Of a DNA stretch of 64,000 nt, positions 38,172-48,800 are shown piece by piece. Both the position numbers and the translations under genes were made by a program. Numbering within the stretch: the first letter of the stretch is position 1; every line of letters starts with the position of its first letter. The notes under the pieces are model-generated. The model did not search any database and was not told where the DNA came from. It worked only from the letters and a program-made list of their open reading frames with translations. This stretch comes from Flavivirga spongiicola (GTDB lineage: Bacteria; Bacteroidota; Bacteroidia; Flavobacteriales; Flavobacteriaceae), in assembly GCF_030540825.1 (NCBI RefSeq), contig NZ_JAUOEO010000001.1, positions 903,001 through 967,000 of the forward strand, given 5' to 3'.

Positions 38172-38792
38172 ATGAAAAAAATCGCCTATTCTGTAATGCT
38201 GTTATGCAGTTATTATAGCTTTTCGCAAGTTGGAATTGGTACTACTACCCCATCTTCTGAATTAGAAATTGAAACCACTAACACTGGAATTCCTGCCTTA
38301 GAGTTAAACCCACAATCTGCACCAACTGGTTCCGTAACCGGACAATTAGCCGTTATAGGAGATAAACTATTTATGTATGATGCCACCAGAGTGAAATGGC
38401 TTAGTACAGAAACAACTGCGCTTCAATATGGTTATGAAAATTCAGCAGATGATCAGGTAATCTGGTTTGGTGGAGATGTTGGTAATAATTCAGCAACAGA
38501 TACTGCTTCAGGTGCTAAAATGCCTTTCGATGGGACTATTGTTTATATGACAATTGAGTCATCAGGAGGAAATGCTTCAAAAAGTTTTGAAATTGAAATC
38601 AACGGAACTGCTGTTCCAAATAATGCAGATCCTACTCTAGATGGAAGGTTTAATCTTTCTGGAGGCTCTTTCACCAGAACTACTTTTAACATAGATTTTA
38701 ATGCTGGAGACTATATCATGTTAAGAGCCAGATCTAATGGTAGCGGCGTTATAGATCCAGCTGCAATCATTTGGGTAAAATGGCGTGAATAG
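38172..38792 (+). CDS. Exported protein with VGIGTTTP N-terminus, unknown function
   Basis: 206 residues with a signal peptide (MKKIAYSVMLLCSYYSFSQ). The mature N-terminus VGIGTTTPSSELEIE is the same opening used by the two giant head-repeat proteins at 53-57 kb, and is common on Bacteroidetes cell-surface proteins. The C-terminal 130 residues are beta-rich (GTIVYMTIESSGG, FNIDFNAGDYIMLRARS), reminiscent of a C1q-like jelly roll or phage receptor-binding domain; I do not recognise the exact family. It stands alone, divergent from queE. Confidence 0.75.
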   Translation: MKKIAYSVMLLCSYYSFSQVGIGTTTPSSELEIETTNTGIPALELNPQSAPTGSVTGQLAVIGDKLFMYDATRVKWLSTETTALQYGYENSADDQVIWFGGDVGNNSATDTASGAKMPFDGTIVYMTIESSGGNASKSFEIEINGTAVPNNADPTLDGRFNLSGGSFTRTTFNIDFNAGDYIMLRARSNGSGVIDPAAIIWVKWRE

Positions 38793-38887
38793 ATTAAGCT
38801 TTATAATTTACTAGCCTCATTTTTCACAATAAAACCTTATTTTTTTCTTCTTTATTTTTCCTGTATTTTTATGCAAAATTATAGCAT

Positions 38888-40429
38888 ATGGGGACTAAGG
38901 AAACTTTTTTTAAATATATAACTGAAGGCAATACGACTAAAGGTGATTTTATTCCGATAGGTGCTGCCATGTTAGATGGAGAAACAGTTACGGGCGCCCA
39001 TGTAAAAATACCTTTAAAGACCATGAACCGTCATGGTCTAATTGCTGGTGCCACTGGTACGGGAAAAACAAAATCTTTACAAGTACTGGCTGAAAATTTA
39101 AGCGACAAAGGAATTCCTGTATTGCTTATGGATATTAAGGGTGATTTAAGCGGTTTAGCACAACCAAGCCCCGGGCATCCAAAAATTGATGAACGTCACG
39201 AAAAAATAGGGCTACCATTTGAAGCTAAACCTTTTCCTGTTGAAATATTAACACTTTCTGAACAAGATGGAGTACGTTTAAGAGCGACCGTTACCGAATT
39301 CGGACCTGTATTGCTTTCGAGAATTTTAGATTTATCTGAAACACAATCTGGAGTTGTAGCAGTCATATTTCAATATTGTGATGACAATAAGCTGCCTATT
39401 CTGGATATAAAAGATTTCAAAAAAATATTACAGTATGCCACTCAAGAAGGAAAAGCAGAATTCACCAAAGCTTATGGTCGAATTTCGACAGCATCAACTG
39501 GAGCTATTTTACGTAAAGTTGTTGAATTAGAGCAACAAGGTGCCGATTTGTTTTTCGGTGAAACTTCTTTTGACACTCAGGATTTACTAAGAATTGATGA
39601 GAATGGACGTGGTTATATTAATATTATCAGATTAACAGATATTCAAGATAGACCCAAGTTATTTTCAACATTTATGCTAAGTTTATTAGCAGAAATTTAC
39701 TCAACATTTCCTGAGCAAGGTGATAGTGACAGACCCGAATTAATTCTCTTTATTGACGAAGCTCATTTAATTTTTAATGAAGCTTCAAAAGCGTTATTAA
39801 ATCAAATAGAGAGTATTGTAAAATTAATAAGGAGTAAAGGTGTAGGCTTGTATTTTGTAACTCAAAATCCAACGGATGTTCCAGAAGCAGTTCTAGGGCA
39901 ACTTGGTTTAAAAGTACAACATGCGCTTAGAGCTTTTACTGCTAAAGATAGAAAAGCCATAAAACTTACGGCACAAAACTATCCAGATTCCGAGTATTAC
40001 GACACCACCGAAGTCTTAACATCTTTAGGTATTGGTGAAGCTCTAGTATCTGCTTTAGATGAAAAGGGAAGACCAACCCCTTTAGCCGCTACCATGATGC
40101 GAGCACCAATGAGTAGAATGGATGTGTTAACCGATGTAGAATTAAGCGCCTTACTTTCAAAATCCAAATTGGTAAAAAAATACAATAAAGATATTGATAG
40201 AGAAAGTGCTTATGAAATGCTTAATGAAAAAATAGAACACGCTGAAGCTGAGGAAGCAAAAGAAAAAGCAAGACAAGAAAGAGAGGCTCTTAAAAAGGCA
40301 GAATCTAAAAAACGTACTACCAGTTCCAGAAGAAAAAGTACTAGAATGAATCCTATTGTTAAAGTACTCACAAGTGCTACTTTTATAAGAAGCGTTTTTG
40401 GTATTTTAACTAAAGTATTAAAAAAATAA
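38888..40429 (+). CDS. HerA/DUF853-like P-loop ATPase
   Basis: 513 residues, cytoplasmic. Walker A GATGTGKT at about residues 53-60 after HGLIA, VLLMDIKGDLSGL (a DUF853/YjgR hallmark), and Walker B ILFIDEAHLIF at about 285-295. The C-terminal 80 residues are a charged coiled coil rich in Lys, Glu and Ala, then a hydrophobic end. Members of this HerA/FtsK-like group are of unclear cellular role. The following lipoprotein and YitT genes lie 43 and 8 bp apart on the same strand, suggesting one operon. Confidence 0.9.
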   Translation: MGTKETFFKYITEGNTTKGDFIPIGAAMLDGETVTGAHVKIPLKTMNRHGLIAGATGTGKTKSLQVLAENLSDKGIPVLLMDIKGDLSGLAQPSPGHPKIDERHEKIGLPFEAKPFPVEILTLSEQDGVRLRATVTEFGPVLLSRILDLSETQSGVVAVIFQYCDDNKLPILDIKDFKKILQYATQEGKAEFTKAYGRISTASTGAILRKVVELEQQGADLFFGETSFDTQDLLRIDENGRGYINIIRLTDIQDRPKLFSTFMLSLLAEIYSTFPEQGDSDRPELILFIDEAHLIFNEASKALLNQIESIVKLIRSKGVGLYFVTQNPTDVPEAVLGQLGLKVQHALRAFTAKDRKAIKLTAQNYPDSEYYDTTEVLTSLGIGEALVSALDEKGRPTPLAATMMRAPMSRMDVLTDVELSALLSKSKLVKKYNKDIDRESAYEMLNEKIEHAEAEEAKEKARQEREALKKAESKKRTTSSRRKSTRMNPIVKVLTSATFIRSVFGILTKVLKK

Positions 40430-40472
40430 GTCAACAATCAATATTAACCAATACCTAAATCATTTTTAAATA

Positions 40473-41033
40473 ATGTATAAATCATTTTTTAGTCTTATTA
40501 TTCTTAGCCTCATATTTTCTAGTTGTAAAAAAGAGCAAAACCCTTTTGAAATTGGAAAGCAACATATTGGGTTATTGACAGATTCTACACAGGTTAGAGA
40601 TCTTAAAAGTATTTTTGCTAAAGATTCTTTAGTAAGATTTACTAGTGGTGATGAATTTGCTGGTAGTAAAAACAATATAGAGATATTTGAAAAAGGCGGT
40701 GCAAAACTTTTAGTTCTCACCCCTAAACAAGCTTTAGACTCCACATCGGTTATTGAAAGCATTCAAATTATTGACCCTCGATATAAAACAGGCAAGAACA
40801 TTACTACTCTAAGTACTTTTAAAGATATTTCGAGTACCTATAAAATTTCAAAAATAAATAGCCTCATAAACTCTGTTCTTATTATTGTAAATGAATTAAA
40901 CGCAAGTTTTGTTATAGACAAAAAAGAGCTTCCTGCCAATCTTAGGTTTAATATGGATGTTAAAATAGAAGCAACACATATTCCTGATAACGCTAAAATA
41001 AAATACTTTTTCTTAAACTGGACTATGCATTAA
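40473..41033 (+). CDS. Lipoprotein of unknown function
   Basis: 186 residues, lipoprotein signal MYKSFFSLIILSLIFSSC followed by KKEQ. The body has alternating alpha and beta segments (IGLLTDSTQVRDLKSIFAKD, VIESIQIIDPRYKTGKNITT) and no recognised domain. It sits between the HerA-like ATPase and the YitT gene, 8 bp ahead of the latter, so it is probably co-expressed. A flavobacterial conserved protein as far as I recall. Confidence 0.8.
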   Translation: MYKSFFSLIILSLIFSSCKKEQNPFEIGKQHIGLLTDSTQVRDLKSIFAKDSLVRFTSGDEFAGSKNNIEIFEKGGAKLLVLTPKQALDSTSVIESIQIIDPRYKTGKNITTLSTFKDISSTYKISKINSLINSVLIIVNELNASFVIDKKELPANLRFNMDVKIEATHIPDNAKIKYFFLNWTMH

Positions 41034-41041
41034 TAAACAAA

Positions 41042-42013
41042 ATGAATCCATTCTTATCGAAACTATTAATAGATCTTGCCCGCAAAAGACTTGAAAAAAA
41101 ACAAGTAAACAAGCCTGTAAGTAAAAAACAAATAGTTCCTCTGGTAAGAAAATTTCAAATTGAATTATCGCATGCGATTAAAGAATATCTTTTTATTACA
41201 ATTGGTGTTTTTTCTGCTGGATTTGGTTTAAAAGGTTTTTTACTACCAAATCAATTTATTGATGGTGGAGCCACAGGTATTTCTCTTTTATTAGAAAATG
41301 TGACACCATTAAAATTAGGGGTATTATTACTTTTAGTGAACCTACCTTTTTTAATTCTTGCTTCTAAAACTATTAGTATCAAATTTGCACTAAAAAGTAT
41401 TGCTGCCATTTCATTTTTAGCTGTAGTTGTACACTTTATAGATTATCCTACCGTTACAGATGACAAGTTATTGATTGCTGTTTTTGGTGGTTTCTTTTTA
41501 GGATTGGGAATTGGCATGTCCATGCGTGGTGGAAGTGTTATTGACGGCACTGAGGTATTGGCTATATTTTTAAGTAGAAAGCTATCATTAACTATTGGGG
41601 ATGTTTTATTATTGATTAACATCATAATATTTTCTGTAGGCGCTTATATACTCTCCATAGAAACAGCTCTCTATGCTATTCTTACCTATTTAGTCGCAGC
41701 AAAAACAGTAGATTTTGTAGTTGATGGTGTAGAAGAATATGTTGGGGTTACCATAATATCAGACAAGCACGAAGCTATAAGGGTCATGTTAATCGAAAAA
41801 TTAAGACGTGCTTGTACCATATATGCTGGCAAAGGTGGCTTTGGAAAACAAGGTAATGGTTACGATAAAGATATTATCTATACGGTTGTAACACGTTTAG
41901 AACTAGCCAAATTACAAACTGAAATTGATAAAATTGATAGAAAAGCATTTATTATTATGGGAATTGTTAAAGATTTAAAAGGCGGTATGATTAAGAAAAA
42001 ACCCATGAAATAG
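41042..42013 (+). CDS. YitT family membrane protein
   Basis: 323 residues. Five hydrophobic segments (about 50-70, 85-105, 115-135, 150-170 with GGFFLGLGIGMSMRGGSVID, and 180-215) form the YitT/DUF161 core, followed by a soluble C-terminal DUF2179 domain (about 230-310: GVTIISDKHEAIRVMLIEKL, RGCTIYAGKGG-like loop). Function is unresolved in the family. The stop codon TAG at 42011-42013 shares its last base with the first unit of the heptanucleotide array. Confidence 0.92.
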   Translation: MNPFLSKLLIDLARKRLEKKQVNKPVSKKQIVPLVRKFQIELSHAIKEYLFITIGVFSAGFGLKGFLLPNQFIDGGATGISLLLENVTPLKLGVLLLLVNLPFLILASKTISIKFALKSIAAISFLAVVVHFIDYPTVTDDKLLIAVFGGFFLGLGIGMSMRGGSVIDGTEVLAIFLSRKLSLTIGDVLLLINIIIFSVGAYILSIETALYAILTYLVAAKTVDFVVDGVEEYVGVTIISDKHEAIRVMLIEKLRRACTIYAGKGGFGKQGNGYDKDIIYTVVTRLELAKLQTEIDKIDRKAFIIMGIVKDLKGGMIKKKPMK

Positions 42014-42250
42014 TTAGATGTTAGATGTTAGATGTTAGATGTTAGATGTTAGATGTTAGATGTTAGATGTTAGATGTTAGATGTTAGATGTTAGATGTTA
42101 GATGTTAGATGTTAGATGTTAGATGTTAGATGTTAGATGTTAGATGTTAGATGTTAGATGTTAGATGTTAGATGTTAGATGTTAGATGTTAGATGTTAGA
42201 TGTTAGATGTTAGATGTTAGATGTTAGATGTTAGATGTTAGATGTTAGAT
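42013..42250 (+). repeat. Heptanucleotide array (GTTAGAT) x 34, perfect
   Basis: 238 bp of uninterrupted GTTAGAT repeats, exactly 34 copies, fills the space between the yitT stop and the cupin gene and supplies the cupin's start codon. There is no variation between copies and there are no spacers, so it is not a CRISPR. In each frame it reads M-L-D-V-R-C-stop, 21 bases long, with the next ATG directly after the TAG. Length changes by slippage are expected. Confidence 0.98.
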
Positions 42251-42637
42251 GAAAATAAATATTACGTGGAAGAAAAAAAATATACGATACAAAACAATCC
42301 GTTTGTTGTACCAACTACAGACGGAAAAATCATAAAAGAACATTTTGGAATAGCTTCCAACAGTAATTCACAAATTAGTATCGCACATATGAAGGCGCCT
42401 TCTGGATGGAGCGAACCTTTTCAAACACCGGAATTTGACGAATTCACCTTTATAATAAAAGGTAAAAAGCAATTCATTATTGAAGACGAAACCATTATTT
42501 TAGAAGCTGGCCAATCTATTAAGATTGAGAAAAATACCAGAGTTCAATATTCCAATCCTTTCACTGAAATATGTGAATATATAGCTATTTGTATACCCGC
42601 ATTTTCTATAGACTTAGTAAACCGAGAAACTAAATGA
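42242..42637 (+). CDS. Cupin domain protein
   Basis: 131 residues forming a single cupin barrel: GWSEPFQTPEFDEFTFIIKG and ILEAGQSIKIEKNTRVQYSN are the two cupin motifs, although metal-binding His residues are few, so it may be a non-enzymatic or sugar-binding member. The ATG (42242-42244) lies inside the last units of the heptanucleotide array; no other start fits the frame. It overlaps the alpha/beta hydrolase gene by 4 bp (ATGA), so the two are co-translated. Its expression may depend on the array. Confidence 0.85.
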   Translation: MLDENKYYVEEKKYTIQNNPFVVPTTDGKIIKEHFGIASNSNSQISIAHMKAPSGWSEPFQTPEFDEFTFIIKGKKQFIIEDETIILEAGQSIKIEKNTRVQYSNPFTEICEYIAICIPAFSIDLVNRETK

Positions 42638-43461
42638 ATGCGTACTTTATAAAAATTATTGGGTTTTATATAAATTTAATAAGTCATTTTTCGTCAATAT
42701 ATGCTGCAAAATTGGCTATTAAGTTATTTTCAACCCCTCAAAAAGGGAGGCTTAATGAAAAAGAAAACCTGTATCTCGACTCTGCTATCCAAGAAGAAAT
42801 CATTCATAAAAACATTTCAATCAAAACTTACTGTTGGAAGGGTGAAAAAGAAACTATTTTATTAGCACATGGCTGGGAAAGTAATGCCTATAGATGGAAA
42901 AGCTTTATCGAAATTCTAAAGCCTTTAAACTATACCATTATTGCTCTTGATGCTCCAGGACATGGCAATTCTAGTGGAAAATTATTTAATGCAATTCTTT
43001 ATTCAGAATGCATACATGCTGTTGCTAAAAAATTTAAAGCAAATACTATAGTAGGTCACTCGGTTGGTGGTACAGCAACTATTTTTTCACAATACAAAAA
43101 ACAGTTAGCATCTATTGAAAAAATAGTCTTGCTGGGGGCTCCAGCAGATTTTGTTGGTGTCTTTGAACGATATGAAACTATGATGGGTTATAATAAGAAA
43201 GTTTCTCATGCTATGGCACAGTATGTATTAAGAGAACTTAATCATTTACCAGCATACTATTCTGCTCCTGATTTCATAAAAGAAATCGAAGCAAAAATAT
43301 TGGCTGTCCATGACAAGAAAGATAGAATTATCCCTTACACAGATGGACTAAAGTTCAAAAAAAACTACGAAAAAGTAGAATTTATTGGTACTAAGGGCTT
43401 TGGACATGGCCTAAAAAACGAAACTGTTCACAATCATGTTATTGACTTCCTAAACGCATAA
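42634..43461 (+). CDS. Alpha/beta hydrolase
   Basis: 275 residues. The oxyanion region HGWESNAYRW follows the first strand, the nucleophile elbow is GHSVGG (Ser about 141), the Asp is expected in ILAVHDKKDRIIPY, and the catalytic His in GFGHGLKN near the end. All triad residues are therefore present. The substrate is unknown. It overlaps the cupin gene by 4 bp, and rluF follows with its own -7 box. Confidence 0.9.
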   Translation: MNAYFIKIIGFYINLISHFSSIYAAKLAIKLFSTPQKGRLNEKENLYLDSAIQEEIIHKNISIKTYCWKGEKETILLAHGWESNAYRWKSFIEILKPLNYTIIALDAPGHGNSSGKLFNAILYSECIHAVAKKFKANTIVGHSVGGTATIFSQYKKQLASIEKIVLLGAPADFVGVFERYETMMGYNKKVSHAMAQYVLRELNHLPAYYSAPDFIKEIEAKILAVHDKKDRIIPYTDGLKFKKNYEKVEFIGTKGFGHGLKNETVHNHVIDFLNA

Positions 43462-43468
43462 AATGTTG

Positions 43469-43476
43469 TACTTTTG
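43469..43476 (+). promoter_or_regulatory. -7 promoter box TACTTTTG for rluF, nearly leaderless
   Basis: Exact TAnnTTTG match with only four bases between it and the rluF ATG at 43481. It overlaps the region just after the hydrolase stop. Confidence 0.5.
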
Positions 43477-43480
43477 AAGC

Positions 43481-44239
43481 ATGGAAGTACAGTTAAAACG
43501 TATTAATAAATTTTTAAGCGAGGTTGGGTATTGTTCACGTCGTGAAGCTGATAAACTTATTGAAGCAGGGCGTGTTACTATAAATGGTGTTGTTCCTGAA
43601 ATGGGTGCAAAAATTGCTTCTGGAGATATTGTGCATGTTGATGGTGAAGAAATAAAAAACACCAAAGAAGGCTTTGTCTATATAGCGTTTAATAAACCTG
43701 TTGGAATTGTTTGTACTACGGATACTTCTATTGAAAAAGACAACATTATTGATTTTATAAACTACCCAAAACGCATTTTTCCAATCGGGAGATTAGATAA
43801 ACCTAGTGAAGGTTTAATTCTTTTGACCGATGATGGTGATATTGTAAATAAAATTTTGCGTGCTAGTAATAATCATGAAAAAGAATATATTGTAAAAGTA
43901 GACAAACCCATATCGCAAACATTTATAACGCGTATGTCTGGTGGTATTCCGTTAGCTGAATTAAACAGAGTGACTAAAAAATGTAAAGTTGAAAAACTAA
44001 GCACCTACCAATTCAAAATTATCTTAACCCAAGGTTTGAATAGACAAATTCGTCGTATGTGTGAATATCTAAACTACGAGGTAGAAACACTTAAACGTGT
44101 TAGAATCATGAATATTAAAATGGACATGCCCATTGGCGAGTACAGAGAATTAACAAAAGAAGAATTTGATGAGTTAAATAATTTGATTAGTAATTCTACC
44201 AAAGAATATCAGGAATCTCCAAAAAGAATAAAAAAATAA
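43481..44239 (+). CDS. rluF: 23S rRNA pseudouridine(2604) synthase
   Basis: 252 residues. N-terminal S4 RNA-binding domain ([20 protein letters not shown]), then the RsuA-type catalytic domain with the active Asp in [18 protein letters not shown] (about 103), and the [17 protein letters not shown] motif. LKRVRIMNI and the PIGEYRELT end fit RluF rather than RluB. A VOC-family gene follows 10 bp downstream, so both may be co-transcribed. Confidence 0.93.
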   Translation: MEVQLKRINKFLSEVGYCSRREADKLIEAGRVTINGVVPEMGAKIASGDIVHVDGEEIKNTKEGFVYIAFNKPVGIVCTTDTSIEKDNIIDFINYPKRIFPIGRLDKPSEGLILLTDDGDIVNKILRASNNHEKEYIVKVDKPISQTFITRMSGGIPLAELNRVTKKCKVEKLSTYQFKIILTQGLNRQIRRMCEYLNYEVETLKRVRIMNIKMDMPIGEYRELTKEEFDELNNLISNSTKEYQESPKRIKK

Positions 44240-44249
44240 ATTCTTAACT

Positions 44250-44675
44250 ATGAACAGCTTAACATCTCCTTTTCATTTAGCTATACCTGTTCATAACCTC
44301 TCGGAATGCAGAGATTTTTATAGAGATATTTTAGGCTGTAAGGAAGGCAGAAGTAGTGATTGTTGGGTGGACTTTAACTTTTTCGGTCATCAATTAGTTA
44401 TTCATTACAAGCCAAAAGAAAAAGATAATATGCATACCAATTTAGTAGATGGAAAGGATGTCCCCGTACCACATTTTGGAGTCGTTCTACCATGGGATGT
44501 TTTTCATGTTTTTTCGGAACGTTTAAAAAAACAAAACATTGATTTTATTATTGCTCCTTATATTCGTTTTGAAGGTTTAATTGGGGAGCAAGCAACCATG
44601 TTTTTTAAAGACCCTTCAGGAAATGCTCTGGAGTTTAAATCCTTTAAGGATATGGGGCAACTGTTTGTTAAATAA
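44250..44675 (+). CDS. VOC family protein (glyoxalase/dioxygenase-like)
   Basis: 141 residues with two beta-alpha-beta-beta-beta modules: [20 protein letters not shown] with a metal-site His at the start, HQLVIHYK, then [20 protein letters not shown] and [15 protein letters not shown] with the late Glu. These are the usual metal ligands of vicinal-oxygen-chelate enzymes. Substrate not known. Confidence 0.88.
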   Translation: MNSLTSPFHLAIPVHNLSECRDFYRDILGCKEGRSSDCWVDFNFFGHQLVIHYKPKEKDNMHTNLVDGKDVPVPHFGVVLPWDVFHVFSERLKKQNIDFIIAPYIRFEGLIGEQATMFFKDPSGNALEFKSFKDMGQLFVK

Positions 44676-44681
44676 TCATTC

Positions 44682-44825
44682 TTATTTAAAGAAATATATA
44701 GTCGTTAAAAAAAGGACGAAAAGACAAAAAAGAAGCATGACTAAAAGATCATTTAATTTTTTAAGTCTGGCAAATTCTTCAAATATCGATTTACTTTCTT
44801 CAGGAGAGTCTGTCATTTTATTCAT
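44682..44825 (-). CDS. Small single-TM protein (47 aa)
   Basis: Minus-strand frame of 47 codons: a hydrophilic, acidic start (MNKMTDSPEESKSIFEEFAR), a LKKLNDL turn, then one transmembrane segment (LLVMLLFCLFVLFLTTIYFF). The clean split into a soluble and a membrane part suggests it is real. It converges on the VOC gene, 6 bp apart. Function unknown; it may be spurious. Confidence 0.45.
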   Translation of the reverse strand: MNKMTDSPEESKSIFEEFARLKKLNDLLVMLLFCLFVLFLTTIYFFK

Positions 44826-45112
44826 AGCATTTATTTACAGATAATTATAATATATTATAACTAAAATTAACTACTAATATTATCTATAGAAATTAAAATA
44901 ATGCGAAGGTGAATAATTTAGGTCTAAAAAAGGATTTTTAAGTATTAAAGGATTCTTATTTTGAAGTTTCTAGAGCTAATAAATCTAATTTCATCAAAAC
45001 AAACCACTTTACACGATATTCAAGAGGCCTAAAAAGTAATATATTTTGTTTCTCGGTAATATTTAGAATGACACTTTTTGGACAACCTCATATCTTTAAT
45101 GAAACATCTTCT
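44826..45112. other. Spacer with no recognised gene
   Basis: AT-rich, no credible frame in either direction. It probably holds the promoter for the 47-residue protein and the 3' region of the LytTR gene. Confidence 0.35.
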
Positions 45113-45847
45113 TTAGGAGGGTTTAAAAAAAGTTAAAAATTCTTTTTTCCTACTTCTTGCCAAATCAACCTCTGTATTATCTATTAATTGAATCTTACCT
45201 CCTCTTCCATTAATATATCCTTTTACACATTTCATATTTACTATATTAGACTGATGCACTCTAAAAAACCCATAATCCTTTAAAAGTTCTTCATACTCTT
45301 TTAATGTTTTGGCTACCAAAAGTCGTTTTCCATTTAAAAAATAAACATAAGTATAGTTACGTTCTCCTTCAAACCTTAAAATTTCATGATAATTTACAAC
45401 TTGAAACCCATTCTTATAGGGTAATAAAATTTGCTCATGTTCATGATTCAATTGATGTGCTTTAAAAACACTGTATTGCTCCTTATTTACAGCTATTTTT
45501 GAAACTTTAGATACTGCTCTTTGTAGTTCTTCTACATCTATAGGTTTTAACAAATAATCTAAAACACTAAACTTAATTGCTTTTAGGGCATAGTTATTAT
45601 ATGCAGTTGTAAAAATAACATGAAACGTATGCCTATCTATTGATTCCAGTAAGTCGAACCCATTTTCAAAAGGCATTCGTATATCCAAAAACACTAAATC
45701 CGGATGATACTTTTTAATTAAGTCTCTGGCTTCATTTGCAGAAGCAGCTTTTCCTAAAACCTGAACTTCTTTACAAAATAAACTCAACATGCCTGATAAG
45801 GTTTCTAAGGCCCCTTTTTCATCATCAACTAATATGGCTCTTATCAT
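45113..45847 (-). CDS. LytTR-family response regulator
   Basis: 244 residues. Receiver domain (1-120) with DD at 8-9, phospho-acceptor Asp in LVFLDIRMPFENG (about 55) and Lys in DYLLKPID. The LytTR DNA-binding domain (about 140-240) has ILRFEGERNYTYVYF, FRVHQSNIVNM and an Arg/Lys-rich final region. The start codon overlaps the stop of the preceding kinase gene (TAATG), so the pair forms a two-component system with the 1157-residue kinase. Confidence 0.94.
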   Translation of the reverse strand: MIRAILVDDEKGALETLSGMLSLFCKEVQVLGKAASANEARDLIKKYHPDLVFLDIRMPFENGFDLLESIDRHTFHVIFTTAYNNYALKAIKFSVLDYLLKPIDVEELQRAVSKVSKIAVNKEQYSVFKAHQLNHEHEQILLPYKNGFQVVNYHEILRFEGERNYTYVYFLNGKRLLVAKTLKEYEELLKDYGFFRVHQSNIVNMKCVKGYINGRGGKIQLIDNTEVDLARSRKKEFLTFFKPS

Positions 45848-48800
45848 TAGAAATCTTTAGGAAGTTTAATTTTTACTATAGTTCCTGTTGGTTCTTTTAA
45901 ATCCTCAACAACAACCTCTATATCCTTTTTATCGTTAGTGTTCCAAACAGATTTTAATCTTTTTTTGGTTATAATCATTCCGGAATTTTTATTCTTCATA
46001 CTCTTTTTATTCTTTCTACCTAGTCCATTATCATGTATACTACATAATATATGTTCTTTAAATTCTTCAAAGTGAATATTAATTTCTTTATCTGTTTCCT
46101 TTTCACTTAGCCCATGAATAATAGCATTTTCAACAATGGGCTGTATAAACATTGGAGGGATTTTAACATTATATATATCAATATCATGAACCACAAAATT
46201 TAAAACAATGGGATTATGAAATCTAAGATTTTCTAAATCTACATAATTACGAATCACCTGAATTTCATCATCTATAGAAACAAATTTCATTTCTGAATGC
46301 TCCAGCGATGCGCGGATTAATTTTCCAAACTTGTTAAAGTAATCTAAAGATGTTTTAACATTGTTTGAAATAACAAATTGTTGAATAGAGTTTAAAGCGT
46401 TAAAGATAAAATGTGGGTTAATTTGATTTAAAAGTGCTTTTAATTCCATTTTATTACGCTCTTGTTCTAAATCGTCATAAGCTATCGAGAGTTCTTCTTT
46501 TTGATGTGCAATAGTTCGAGTTCTTTCTTCTACAATATGTTCTAATACAAGTTGCTTCTTTTTCATTCTGGAACCATACCATTTAAAGCTCCCTATAATT
46601 AATAAAATACTTAAAATAATATAGCTATTAATTGCCCAAAGGCTAAGCCACCACGGTGGAGAAATTGAAAACTTATATTGTAGTGGTTTACTCCATTGAC
46701 CTGATTTGCTAATTGCTTTTACATTAAAAGTATAAGTTCCTGGTGGTATATTCCTATAATCAGCTTTATTTTCACTACTTAGAATACTCCACGCTTCATC
46801 TAAACCATCTATTTTATAGGCATACTCAATACTATGGGGTGCACTCCAATCTATACCAGCAAACTTAAAAGTTAAATGATTAAAATTAAATGGTAATTCT
46901 AAATGTTTAGGATAATTGTGAAAATTTTCAACCTCAGCAGCACAACCCTTTATTTTATTTAAAAAAGGTGTCGATGTATTATAAATGGTATCACTCAACA
47001 AACTATAATTAATACTTTTTTGGTTAATGTCTATAGTGTTTAGCTGAATTGATGGAGCGGAATCTATCAAATTAAAACTATTGAGGTTAAAATTTATAAC
47101 ACCGCTAATAGTACCAAACCACATATCGTGATTTTTATCAAAGAGACTACTATTTGCATAAAATATAGTGGACTTTAATCCGTCATTTTTTTGAAAATTT
47201 GTAATGTACCCATCAATAGATTTCATTTTTACATCATCATCAACTTTTGCAATCAATTCTTTATCTAAAACCACGCAATTCAAACCTTTGCTTGTTCCCA
47301 TCCATATATTTTCTTTTTGATCTTGTAACAAAGACCAAACTATGTTATTAGATAAACCATCGTCTTCAGCAAAACTTTTTATAGTCTTTCCATTATATAC
47401 ACAAACACCTTTGTGAGTACCAAACCATATATTTCCCTTCTTGTCTTCTAAAATAGTCCAAACTATATCACTTGGTAGGCCTTCTTTTTGTGCATAAAAT
47501 GTAAACGCTTCATTTTTGTATTTGCAAACTCCTCCACGGTTAGTAGCTATCCATACATTTCCTTTTGTATCTTCTAAAATATCCCAGATTACATAACTTG
47601 AAAAACCTTCTTCAAAATTATAATTTACAAATTCTTTACCGTCGAATCGATCCAAACCTCCCATTTCAGTACCAATCCATATATTCCCTTCTCTATCCTC
47701 TAAAACACTCCATACCATATTTTCTGATAAACCAGAACTCTTATCATATTGCGTAAATACTTCACCATCAAACTTAAATAATCCTTGGCTAAAAGTACCA
47801 AACCAGATATTTCCTTTACTATCTTCTGTTAAAGAAATGACTTTTTTAGCCACCAATCCTTGCTCTTCTCCATAATGGATAAAGTTAGAGCCATCATATT
47901 TAGATAACCCACCTCCATATGTACCAAACCAAATATGTCCTTTTTTGTCTTCATAAATTGAGAAAACCTGTTCAGTAGGCAATCCTTCATTTTTTGTATA
48001 ATGCAAAAAAGAATTGGGATTAAACTTAAAAAGGCCAGCTCCTTCCGTTCCTCCCCATATATTATTCTTACTATCTATAAGTAAATGTCTAATTTCATCA
48101 TGAGGGAGCCCTTCTTTTTTAGTTATATTATAAATTGTTTTTCCATCATATCTTGATAAGCCTCCTCCATGAGTTCCAAACCAAATATTATTATTTTGAT
48201 CCTCAACTATTGAGATTACTTTATTATGTGTCAATCCTTCTTTAGTTGTAATTTTTTCAAGCGAATGCCCATTATACCTACATGCCCCACCGTAAGTCCC
48301 TATCCAAATCTCCTTATTTGAAGCTTCATAAACAGATAAAATCCTATTATCTGGTAATCCATTTTCTTTTGTTAAAGAATAAAAGGATTCTCCATTATAT
48401 ATACTAATACCAGAGTTCTTTGTAGCAAACCATATATTTTTATTTTGATCTTCTACCATGGATACGACGTCGTTACCAATTAGCCCAGTACTTTTTGTAT
48501 AATGTGTAAAGATTTCACCATTATATTTTACCACGCCGTTTGCGGTTCCAAACCATATATTGCCAGCGCTATCTTCTATAATACTCCAAATAGTCCTATC
48601 TGGAAATCCATTTTCATCTGAATAGTGAGTAAAGGTCTTACCATCATATTTAGTTACCCCTCCGGAATAATGACCAAACCATAAATTTTGCTTGCTGTCT
48701 TCGAATATCGTCCAGACATAGTTATTAAATAAGCCTTCTTTTTCTGTAAAGTGTAAAAACTCTACGCCGTCAAATTTGCTAACACCTCCTCCATAATACC

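Noticed and set aside
42013..42250. CRISPR array
   Set aside because: The units are 7 bp, identical and without spacers, so it is a microsatellite.
44581..44844. 87-codon plus-strand frame overlapping the VOC gene end
   Set aside because: It starts inside the VOC gene and has a basic, low-complexity translation; the minus-strand 47-residue frame in the same place is more protein-like.
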